DNA from: Desulfosporosinus sp. BRH_c37
GTDB taxonomy: Bacteria; Bacillota; Desulfitobacteriia; Desulfitobacteriales; Desulfitobacteriaceae
Assembly: GCA_001516045.1 (NCBI GenBank)
Contig: LOEW01000282.1
Location: 1 to 33,631, forward strand
DNA: 33,631 nt
Direction of reading: 5' to 3'
The notes under the pieces were generated by a model. The model had not been told where the DNA came from. It saw only the letters and a list, made by a program, of their open reading frames with translations, and ran no database searches. Of the stretch, positions 16,108 to 22,848 are shown one piece after another. A program made the translations under genes and the position numbers. Position 1 is the first letter of the stretch, and the number at the start of each line of letters is the position of its first letter.

Positions 16108-16470
16108 CTAAGATCGGTCATCCTCCCGCAGCGCAAGCAAAACACTTCTGATCATTTGTTCATGCTCGCGCAACAGGATGTTATTTTCCGGATCAATACA
16201 CGGTACGGATTGCAGATTAGCCCACTCCTGTTCTTCCAGCAAGATGGGTTTTTTCTTTCTCGCATAGGAGAGAAACATATTACGAGCGATTTTCAATGCC
16301 CATGTTTTTTCACTGCAATCTCCACGAAAGCGGAACAGATTCAGGTATATCCTCAAAAAAGTATCCTGGCTCAGATCCTCTGCAGTTTCGGCATCTTTAG
16401 TCATGTAGAGCAAGTATGCGTATATGGCATCTCTTTGCTTTTCATAGATACGGTTAAATCGCGTTTTCAC
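16108..16470 (-). pseudogene. ECF-type sigma factor truncated before region 4
   Basis: The 120-residue product matches sigma-70 region 2 of ECF factors: YAYLLYMTKDAETAEDLSQD, then FRGDCSEKTWALKIARN. It stops at LALREDDRS just where the region 4 helix-turn-helix should begin; complete relatives are about 165-180 residues. Without region 4 it cannot recognise a -35 element. The start is GTG 16470, with GGAAGGAGGG upstream. Two stops follow, then GGAGGG and a 27-codon frame (16091-16008, MQICCTKKLNDEM...) that could be the stump of a following anti-sigma gene. A deletion across the sigma/anti-sigma boundary would explain both. Confidence 0.7.
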
Positions 16471-16646
16471 ACGTTCTCTCCCTCCTTCCTGAAGTGAATG
16501 ATCATTCTGTAAATATAGACTCGCGCTTCACCAAAAAGTTACCATGTAATCACAAATAATTCTAGTATGCAAATAGAAGCAAATCAATGGGGACGGGCAT
16601 CGGATACAGCTTCTTTCAGCAAGTCCTCAATTTACTGTAAAGCTTC

Positions 16647-16720
16647 CATCTTAAGTAAATCTTAAGATGTTCATAAGAGGAAAGTACAACATAGCTCCTT
16701 ATTCAGTGCTTAAATAGAAA
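16647..16720 (+). promoter_or_regulatory. Carboxypeptidase promoter with three 11-bp-phased half-sites
   Basis: CTTAAG (16650-16655), CTTAAG (16661-16666) and CATAAG (16672-16677) are separated by exactly 5 nt each. The first two also lie in the 9-bp inverted repeat CATCTTAAG/CTTAAGATG (16647-16669). The YTTAAK-N5-YTTAAK pattern matches OmpR/PmrA-type binding sites. A poor -10 (around TAAATAGAAA, 16711-16720) follows at the spacing seen in the vanR promoter. The gene's ribosome binding site, AAGGAG (16732-16737), lies between this and the start at 16748. The remainder of the gap 16471-16646 shows nothing. Confidence 0.55.
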
Positions 16721-16747
16721 TAGCATAGAATAAGGAGTTTTTTAGAG

Positions 16748-17710
16748 ATGCGAAAAACAAAAAAGAGAAAATCGAAGTTTTGGGTTCTCCTGTTAATGAT
16801 TGTTGTTATTCTATTCGCTTACAATTCTAAGATTGCTCTTAACGCCAAATCATTGCTTAGCAAAATCAGTGATGATAATGCCGGGTCGCTTCCCTTAGTA
16901 AGGGTAGCCTCTAATTCTGATGTTTCCGTACCCTTAGACAATCTGTACAGTTCTAATGCGATCCTCATTCGGCTGGATAATCACAGCGTTTTGATGCAGA
17001 AAAACAGTAAGCAAAGGATTTACCCAGCGTCTTTGACCAAAATTATGACCGCAATCGTGGCAATTGAGAGGTTACAGGATTTACAGAAAAAAGTAGATCT
17101 TCCTAATTCCATGTTTCAGAAATTGTACAAATCGGATGCATCCATGGCAGGGTTCAAGCCAGATGAAAAAGTCCGAGCCATAGATTTACTTTATGGCGTA
17201 ATGTTGCCGAGTGGAGCGGAATGCTGCATTGGACTAGCCGACCATATAGCGGGATCAGAGCAAAAATTCGTCGAGATGATGAATAAAAAAGCAGTAGTGC
17301 TCGACATGAGCAATACACATTTTACCAATTCCACCGGACTTCAAGACGATAACCACTACACGACCGTCAAGGATTTATCCATACTTCTGAGCTATGCGTT
17401 GCAAAACCCCACGTTTCGGGATATTTTTACTGCTTCTCGCTACTCTATCGCACCGACAAACAAACATCCAAACGGGATTACCTTTCAAAACACAATGTTT
17501 AAAAATATAACAAATCCTGTGGTTAACGGCGGAAAAATTTTGGGTGGCAAGACTGGATACACTGTTGAAGCCGGGTTATGCCTTGCCAGCCTCGCTCAAA
17601 AAAATGGCAGGGAGTATATACTCGTGACAGCAGGAGCTAAGGGTAATCACGAATCAGAGCAATACAACCTTGATGACGCTTACACCGTGTATAACAAATT
17701 AGGGAAATAA
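16748..17710 (+). CDS. Serine-type D-Ala-D-Ala carboxypeptidase (peptidase S11, DacA/DacF-like)
   Basis: The 320-residue penicillin-binding protein removes the terminal D-alanine of peptidoglycan stem peptides. An N-terminal hydrophobic segment (about 12-26) exports or anchors it. The active-site motifs are S95-L-T-K98, S155-G-A157 (the usual Asn of SxN is Ala here, though SGA forms occur in clostridial relatives) and K268-T-G270. It ends soon after the catalytic domain, at about the size of that domain alone, and lacks the C-terminal beta domain and membrane-anchor helix of DacA. The AAGGAG site is well placed. The upstream half-site array is shared with the vanR-like promoter, so it may be a VanR target: lowering D-Ala-D-Ala ends is the job of the carboxypeptidases in van clusters. 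Confidence 0.9.
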   Translation: MRKTKKRKSKFWVLLLMIVVILFAYNSKIALNAKSLLSKISDDNAGSLPLVRVASNSDVSVPLDNLYSSNAILIRLDNHSVLMQKNSKQRIYPASLTKIMTAIVAIERLQDLQKKVDLPNSMFQKLYKSDASMAGFKPDEKVRAIDLLYGVMLPSGAECCIGLADHIAGSEQKFVEMMNKKAVVLDMSNTHFTNSTGLQDDNHYTTVKDLSILLSYALQNPTFRDIFTASRYSIAPTNKHPNGITFQNTMFKNITNPVVNGGKILGGKTGYTVEAGLCLASLAQKNGREYILVTAGAKGNHESEQYNLDDAYTVYNKLGK

Positions 17711-17798
17711 TGGGTGGTTTATGAACTCTAAAGCATCTGCACTAATCCTCGTAAAGAAAAGTTACTATCTCTTTCAGTTTCACAAACGACCGTTTATG

Positions 17799-17823
17799 CT
17801 CCATCAATTTCCTTTGCACATCT
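17799..17823. repeat. 25-bp direct repeat, copy 1
   Basis: Bases 17799-17823 are identical to 21718-21742 and in the same orientation. This copy abuts the stop codon of the remnant at 17823. Its family is unknown; it may be a fragment of a dispersed repeat or decayed mobile element. Confidence 0.6.
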
Positions 17824-17927
17824 CAACAAACTCCACCTGGATGTTGAATGATTTTTGCAGTTTCTTCTACTGAAATTCCCTCGGCAAGATACCGCCTCGC
17901 AATGACAGATAAACTTTTTTTCTGACA
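17823..17927 (-). pseudogene. C-terminal remnant, possibly of an Rpn/PD-(D/E)XK transposase-type protein
   Basis: A 34-codon minus-strand frame reads KKSLSVIARRYLAEGISVEETAKII and then stops. The pattern IARxxLAEGxSVEExAxI is typical of the tail of Rpn-family recombination-promoting nucleases and related transposase-like proteins. No start codon or ribosome binding site precedes it, and the rest of the gene is missing. Its upstream edge coincides with the 9-bp inverted repeat TTTCTGACA/TGTCAGAAA (17919-17927 and 17938-17946), which could be an element end or the terminator of the next gene. Assignment rests on a short match. Confidence 0.4.
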
Positions 17928-17966
17928 GTATTTCATTTGTCAGAAATTCACCCTTGAAGTTGGATT

Positions 17967-18407
17967 TTATTTTAACGCAATGTAAATATCAATGTCTGCA
18001 TTCTCCCAATCACTATTGAGATATTCCTCAAAATCTCCGGTAAAGCTTCTGTTCAAGTCCATTTTCCAGATTTCGCCCCAAGCCTCGGCAACTGCTTTTT
18101 CCATATGTCCATGCACAGAGAACTTCGCATATCTTCCTGCAGGAATAATTTTTACAGTCAGTTCATCATTCTCTGGTTTTGAAACCTCATTGCCGGCAGT
18201 AACGCAGTATTGGTCTTTTGAGTAATCAGAATAAAGCCCAATGGCATATTCGTTAATCTTATTTTTTATTGCAGCATTTACTCCACCTTGATATAACTTT
18301 TCCCAAAGTCCACCGATAACTGCACCCATTTTAGGATCAGCATTGTCGGTAATTGCACTAACACCTACAACTGTTTTTTGGTCTAAATTTACGATTTCAT
18401 AATTCAT
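17967..18407 (-). CDS. GyrI-like/AraC effector-binding domain protein
   Basis: The 146-residue protein is a stand-alone effector-binding domain of the GyrI/SOUL-like type. It opens YEIVNLDQKTVVGVSA, continues with AIGLYSDYSKDQYCVTAG, then the conserved IIPAGRYAKFSVHG and a C-terminal DIDIYIALK strand. There is no DNA-binding domain. Such proteins bind hydrophobic small molecules or, in some cases, inhibit gyrase. The ATG follows TGGAGG about 11 nt upstream. A TATAAT (18446-18441) and an inverted repeat identical in design to the one at the WYL promoter lie just upstream, so the adjacent WYL protein probably controls it. Confidence 0.8.
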   Translation of the reverse strand: MNYEIVNLDQKTVVGVSAITDNADPKMGAVIGGLWEKLYQGGVNAAIKNKINEYAIGLYSDYSKDQYCVTAGNEVSKPENDELTVKIIPAGRYAKFSVHGHMEKAVAEAWGEIWKMDLNRSFTGDFEEYLNSDWENADIDIYIALK

Positions 18408-18440
18408 TTTAAAATAACCTCCATCTATTTGATATAGGCT

Positions 18441-18479
18441 ATTATACTTTGTCTAATACGACAACTGTGTGTCATATTA
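18441..18479 (-). promoter_or_regulatory. Promoter and WYL-type operator of the GyrI-like gene
   Basis: TAATACGAC (18454-18462) and GTCATATTA (18471-18479) form an inverted repeat with an 8-nt spacer and one mismatch. Downstream on the minus strand is a perfect TATAAT (18446-18441), with no good -35 at the expected place (CACAGT). The operator overlaps the WYL gene's stop codon and the -35 region, so the bound protein could either block or replace -35 recognition. Confidence 0.55.
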
Positions 18480-19373
18480 AAGATAATGCTTTAATGTGTT
18501 CTGCAGTTCTGCTTTCACATCATCTCTCACGTCCTCCGGTTCTAAAACTTCACAATCCCTACCGAAAGTTGTGATGTAGTATACTATCCATTGACCCTTT
18601 GGATAGTTAATTTCGGCAATAAAACTTCCGTCCTCTTGTTGCTCATAGCTATCGAATTCATCATATACCCTGTAAGCAACTTGTGCAGACAGCTTTAGTT
18701 TTAATTTAACATACTCTTCCTCAAACACATTTTCGTTAGAAAAAATTTGCTTTGGGGATTTCCTCTGAAAATTTTGCTCTGATACACAAAGCTCCCTGAT
18801 TCGCCTTAACTTAAAGAAACGGAAATCACATCGTGACTTACAATATCCATATAAATACCATGCACCGCTTTTGAAGCAAAGTTTTAAAGGCTCTACTTCA
18901 CGTGCCGTCTGCTGCCCTTTTGCACTGGCATAGGAAAAAGAAATAACTCTCTTGCCTAATATTGTAGACTTAATTGTATTGAATGTTTCAGTTTCGTTCT
19001 GTGCGTTAGCCCAAGAAGAAAAATCCACTTCAATCCAATCTGTGTTTGATTCACCAAACAAGCTGCTGAGCTTTTTAAGTGCGGTATCTGTTTTACTGAG
19101 ATTAACAGCGTTTACAGCTTTTAATGAAGATAGAATATCCTCTTTCTCTTCATCCGTTATAACAGCTTTATTCAGCACAAAATCAGGTAGCAGTGAAATA
19201 CCACCGCCCTTACCTTTGCTCATATAAACAGGAATACCAGCAGAGGATAGCGTTTCAATATCACGATAAATAGTTCTTGTTGAAACCTCAAATCGCTCTG
19301 CAAGCTCCTTAGAGGTTACTGATTTCTTATTAAGTAGGCTATATACAATCTCGAATAATCGGTTAATTTGCAT
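18477..19373 (-). CDS. WYL-domain transcriptional regulator (YafY/DeoR-type helix-turn-helix)
   Basis: From ATG 19373 (AGGGTG about 7 nt upstream) the protein has 298 residues. An N-terminal winged helix (about 1-60, SKELAERFEVSTRTIYRDIETL) binds DNA. A central WYL domain (about 130-205) contains the name-giving WYLYGYC and FFKLRRI, and a C-terminal WCX-like domain follows. WYL proteins bind ligands or nucleic acid and often act as autoregulators. The open frame extends 15 codons upstream, but that start would lie inside the operator. The operator at 19402-19427 covers the gene's own -10, and a second copy precedes the next gene. Confidence 0.9.
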   Translation of the reverse strand: MQINRLFEIVYSLLNKKSVTSKELAERFEVSTRTIYRDIETLSSAGIPVYMSKGKGGGISLLPDFVLNKAVITDEEKEDILSSLKAVNAVNLSKTDTALKKLSSLFGESNTDWIEVDFSSWANAQNETETFNTIKSTILGKRVISFSYASAKGQQTAREVEPLKLCFKSGAWYLYGYCKSRCDFRFFKLRRIRELCVSEQNFQRKSPKQIFSNENVFEEEYVKLKLKLSAQVAYRVYDEFDSYEQQEDGSFIAEINYPKGQWIVYYITTFGRDCEVLEPEDVRDDVKAELQNTLKHYL

Positions 19374-19401
19374 TTTATCACCCTGTTTCAGTCTACACTT
19401 G

Positions 19402-19429
19402 TAATATGACACCATCAAGTCATATTATA
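19402..19429 (-). promoter_or_regulatory. Autoregulatory operator overlapping the WYL gene -10 box
   Basis: TAATATGAC (19402-19410) and GTCATATTA (19419-19427) are perfect 9-bp inverted arms around an 8-nt spacer. TATAAT on the minus strand (19429-19424) overlaps one arm, so binding should repress transcription. The same repeat with one mismatch occurs at 18454-18479. Confidence 0.6.
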
Positions 19430-19595
19430 AGCAGCATAACTCAGCATGGTGAAAAGTCACATTCCAAGCACTATACTCCGGTTGCCCATTGTCGACACTG
19501 AGTTGATCTGAGTGAATTCACCCGATAGTCAACTGAAATGATGGCGTATAGGCACAGGAAGTTAAACGGGGCGGTGCGACTGCCTCTCGTACGCA

Positions 19596-19626
19596 AGAAG
19601 CCAATTGCCAAAAGCAACCGGCTTCT
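19596..19626. terminator. Hairpin downstream of the sigma/anti-sigma operon
   Basis: AGAAGCC (19596-19602) pairs with GGCTTCT (19620-19626), with an inner TTGC/GCAA pairing. It starts 12 bp after the anti-sigma stop codon. It lacks a clear U-tract on the minus strand, so termination is possible but not certain. The rest of 19430-19637 shows no gene. Confidence 0.4.
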
Positions 19627-19637
19627 ACAATGAACTA

Positions 19638-20960
19638 TTATTTAATCTTCAGAGTCCAATTACCGTTTACCACAAACTCCGGCCAGCTAACGTTAAACTT
19701 AGCATCTTTTAATTTTTCGTCAAAACTGATACGCATTGTGCCTACGTCACCTTGCCAAGTGCTGTCACCACTTTGCACATCTTTACTGTAAAGGTTAACC
19801 TCTCGAACAACAACCCCTGCTGTGTCTCCCGTGTTCAAAGCAAATTTTAACTCGGCTGTTGTTGCGGAGGTTCTTTTAATACTTTCCAAGGTGATTTTTT
19901 GCATGTTCAGGTCGATATCCTGGCCGATTCCTTTTTCTTCATTCAACCCCGGAATTGCCACATCAATATCACCAAAGTTCATTTCATAACCAACAAGCAA
20001 ACTTGGTATTTGCAGTTCAATTTCTTTGTCGGCAGGAGCCTGGGATTCATATTGGGTGATGGGTCTTCCCACAGCATTTTCAGCCTGATTGTAGGTATAA
20101 ACGTTTTTATCTTTGTCATAACCAAGGAGGGGATTGGTCATTGAGGAAGTCCCGCTGTTTATGATGTACTTTTCATTTTTAAACGAGTTTGTCACAGTTT
20201 TTTGGGCCAGTTCACCGATGCCTCTCAGTTTCAAGTCCTGGTCTGTAAAGCTTGTTAAAATCTGCACACCCTGGTTAGTTTTTTGATAACCAATGTTTAC
20301 CCAACCAATATCCGTTTGTTCAGCAGGTTTAATTTCGCCGCTGCTAACCACAGACGCACCTTCCGCTAAATGAATACTATAATTTTTATCTCCAATCATC
20401 AATTTCAATTCTTTCGATGGCGAGAACACGTAGTTCCGCTCTGCTTCATTCCAAAAACTGAGGAACAAACGATCATTGTCGTAACCGTAACCGCCCGGTT
20501 TATATATTATGCCGTTTTCCGCAGCGACTGATATTTCCGGATCTTCTGTTACTTTTGAAGAAAAAGTTAAATTCATTTCCAACTTGTCCTTTGAAAAAAT
20601 AACGTTCTCCAGTTTGCTTTCCTTATCCAACTGCAAGGGGGATTCCAGATAGTAGGCACTTCCGTCTATCACAGTTGAATAAATTGCTCTTTGATTGAAA
20701 AATGATCTGACAAAATCCGAGATCTCTCCGGCATAGGCGTTTGAGACACCGATAAACATAATTAAACACGCTGCCACAATTGGATAAATTCTATTTCTAT
20801 TTCTTTTTACTTTTAACTGCTCCTTATTTAGCTTTTTGAATGCCTTTTGGGTAATAGAGTCCTGATCGACTTCCAAGTCACTCATTAAATCATCCAGTTC
20901 CTTAGCCAACAAATCGTTATCAAGATTTTGCATTAGCGTTTGAATTTGCTTTTCAGTCAC
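19638..20960 (-). CDS. Membrane-bound anti-sigma factor-like protein, DUF4179 type
   Basis: The 440-residue protein has a cytoplasmic N-terminus of about 58 residues, one membrane helix at about 59-77 (IVAACLIMFIGVSNAYAG) and a large external beta-rich region, an organisation seen in DUF4179 anti-sigma proteins. It overlaps the upstream ECF sigma gene by 8 bp, implying translational coupling and a sigma/anti-sigma pair. The cytoplasmic part would hold the sigma factor and the outer part would sense an envelope signal. It has no zinc-binding HxxxCxxC motif, so it is not a ZAS-type anti-sigma. The ligand is unknown. Confidence 0.82.
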   Translation of the reverse strand: MTEKQIQTLMQNLDNDLLAKELDDLMSDLEVDQDSITQKAFKKLNKEQLKVKRNRNRIYPIVAACLIMFIGVSNAYAGEISDFVRSFFNQRAIYSTVIDGSAYYLESPLQLDKESKLENVIFSKDKLEMNLTFSSKVTEDPEISVAAENGIIYKPGGYGYDNDRLFLSFWNEAERNYVFSPSKELKLMIGDKNYSIHLAEGASVVSSGEIKPAEQTDIGWVNIGYQKTNQGVQILTSFTDQDLKLRGIGELAQKTVTNSFKNEKYIINSGTSSMTNPLLGYDKDKNVYTYNQAENAVGRPITQYESQAPADKEIELQIPSLLVGYEMNFGDIDVAIPGLNEEKGIGQDIDLNMQKITLESIKRTSATTAELKFALNTGDTAGVVVREVNLYSKDVQSGDSTWQGDVGTMRISFDEKLKDAKFNVSWPEFVVNGNWTLKIK

Positions 20961-21501
20961 AGGATAAAACCTCCTTGATTCTTTTTCTGCCTCTTAAGAG
21001 CCTGTTGTCCAGCGCCGAACGGCTCAACCCCAAAGATTGCATGATATCGCTAATTTTCTCGTTGTAAAAATATCTACGGATAAAAAGTTCCTTGTCCTTT
21101 TCATTAAAGCTATTAATTGTTTCCAGTAGTTTTTTCTGTGTTTCTCTGTCGATGATCTGCTTTTCAACGGTATCAGGCTCCTCAAGCTGGTAATCATCAA
21201 TGCTTACGGCGTCATTTTTTTTAAGAAGTTTGCGCTTATATGTAAGAGCTTTAAATTTTGTGAGGATTAAAATCCAGGTTTTGAAATTGCTTCTCTCGCT
21301 GTTAAATTCGTTGATTTTTAGCCAGACCTCCAAAAAGACATCGGCTACGCACTCTTCTATATCTTCTTTACTGTTGCCAATGTTTAAAATGTTATAGGTT
21401 AAATAATAAACAGGCTTGGTATACTCTTTGATTAAGAATCCATAAGCGTTCAAATTTCGCTTTTTAATTTCAGATATGAGCTCGCTCTCTGAAAAGTTCA
21501 T
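20953..21501 (-). CDS. ECF-family RNA polymerase sigma factor
   Basis: From ATG 21501 (AAAGGAGATG upstream) the protein has 182 residues. Region 2 (YYLTYNILN...EDIEECVADVFLEVWLKI, then FKTWILILTKFKAL) binds core polymerase and the -10. Region 4 (NEKDKELFIRRYFYNEKISDI, LGLSRSALDNRLLRGRKRI) binds the -35. Both are complete, unlike the sigma fragment at 16108. The next gene overlaps it and is its probable anti-sigma factor. The open frame has an upstream ATG at 21519, but the ribosome binding site lies inside that extension. No obvious ECF autoregulatory promoter (AAC/CGT) is visible. Confidence 0.9.
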   Translation of the reverse strand: MNFSESELISEIKKRNLNAYGFLIKEYTKPVYYLTYNILNIGNSKEDIEECVADVFLEVWLKINEFNSERSNFKTWILILTKFKALTYKRKLLKKNDAVSIDDYQLEEPDTVEKQIIDRETQKKLLETINSFNEKDKELFIRRYFYNEKISDIMQSLGLSRSALDNRLLRGRKRIKEVLSCD

Positions 21502-21662
21502 TTTTTCATCTCCTTTCATAGAATACTACGTTTTCTATCTGCAATTTCTCTCAAAAATTTGATGCACCAAGGTGGCAAACACAATAACGATCATCCAGCA
21601 GCAGGCCCAGCAATCTCTTTATTGAAGCTTTTGTGTTTTTGGGGATATCCGTCATCATCAAA

Positions 21663-21843
21663 AGCACACTGCAATTTTGCAATGTGCTAATTTGATAAAT
21701 CCGAAGCCATAGAACACCTCCATCAATTTCCTTTGCACATCTTAGTCTTCAAAGTAAGTTGTATAAATAATAACGGGAATAGCCAGGTTCTACCTCCCTA
21801 TAAAATGAAACAATCCAATCCCCTCTCGATGAGAAGGGATTGG
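21663..21843. repeat. Two hairpins and 25-bp repeat copy 2 in a 612-bp gene-free interval
   Basis: The interval 21520-22131 has no supportable gene. It holds a 12-bp hairpin with one mismatch at 21663-21688 (AGCACA...TGTGCT), the second copy of the 25-bp repeat at 21718-21742, and a hairpin at 21815-21843 (CCAATCCC/GGGATTGG with inner TCTC/GAGA) that could be a terminator. A 20-bp AT-rich near-palindrome lies at 22086-22105 around TATAAT. Confidence 0.5.
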
Positions 21844-22131
21844 ACAATAGAGCTACTTTAACGGTATACTCAATTTACCGAGTTCTTGCTTCATCAGCGT
21901 CTGGACTAGCAAAAATCAACTATAATAATAATTCCAGATCAATCGTGCCTATTTTATTTTAGGCAATATTATAACGTAATTGCGTCGGCTCATACACTTC
22001 ACCCTTTGCACAGAATGTTTTTATTAATTATACGCATACGTATCACGATCGTCTCCACATGTGTTTAGGCAAAGAGGTGATACTGAAACATATTATAATG
22101 TGTTTTGCGAAATTGTAAGATAACCTAAGGA

Positions 22132-22848
22132 TTATTCTACATAAAAACTGAACAATATCCCTTGGGAGAGTGATTTGCCGCTTGACGAGCTTAATCCTGC
22201 ACCTAGGTATAATCGGTAGTGTTCTCCCTTAATATATGAGTCTTTGGGTGTAATCTGAATGATTTTATCACTCTCCGCATCCGCTTTGACTTCAATCTCC
22301 ACAGGCTCATTCTTGCTGTCCAAGACCATGATGTTTTGTCGGTTAATTGATTCCGGGTCGACTTTATTACTAAACTTGATTCGCCATGTCTTGTCTACTG
22401 CTACACTTTGCTCTGCCTGACGCTCATCCCATGTACCATTTTCTCCCGCATAAGGAATTACTTTAACGGTACAGACTGCTGTTTTATTCCCGTCAGTTGT
22501 CGTTGCCGTAATTATACTCTTGCCCGTACCAACCGGAGTTACCATACCCTCCTTCACTGTTGCCACATTTGGTTCACTGCTCCTCCAAGTAACTGCCGGG
22601 TTGCTGGCATACGTCGGTTGGATGCTTGCTTTCAGTGCATAGGAAGCTTCATCAACCGTTAAGCTAAGCGTATTTTTATCCAGACTAACTCCATTCACCG
22701 AGTACCACGATGGTATATAGGGGGGAGTATACGGCGGTGGCACCACAACCAACCCAGCGAAAGCTGTCAGATGATAAGTGATTATCTTGGTATCAGTTCC
22801 ATTGCTGATATAGGCCTCACTAGGAAAGGCAGGGGGAGTAGGATTAGC
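22132..22848 (-). pseudogene. 3' part of the split surface protein: BIG2 domain plus SbsA-type Ig-like domain
   Basis: After the TAA at 22849 the same reading frame stays open for 238 codons, to 22132. It reads ANPTPPAFPSEAYISNGTD and a proline-rich linker (VVVPPPYTPPYIP). A BIG2 bacterial Ig-like domain follows (NGVSLDKNTLSLTV to TAVCTVKVIP), then a C-terminal Ig-like domain (WRIKFSNKVDPESIN ... ILFSFYVE) of the kind found in SbsA-like surface proteins. There is no signal peptide, and the only usable starts (TTG or GTG near 22752) have no ribosome binding site. It is thus the C-terminal half of the protein encoded upstream, cut off by one nonsense codon. Confidence 0.75.

Noticed and set aside
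22132..22752. Independent 206-residue BIG2 protein with its own start
   Set aside because: The start would be a TTG or GTG without a ribosome binding site or signal peptide, and the frame continues upstream to the TAA that splits the larger gene.
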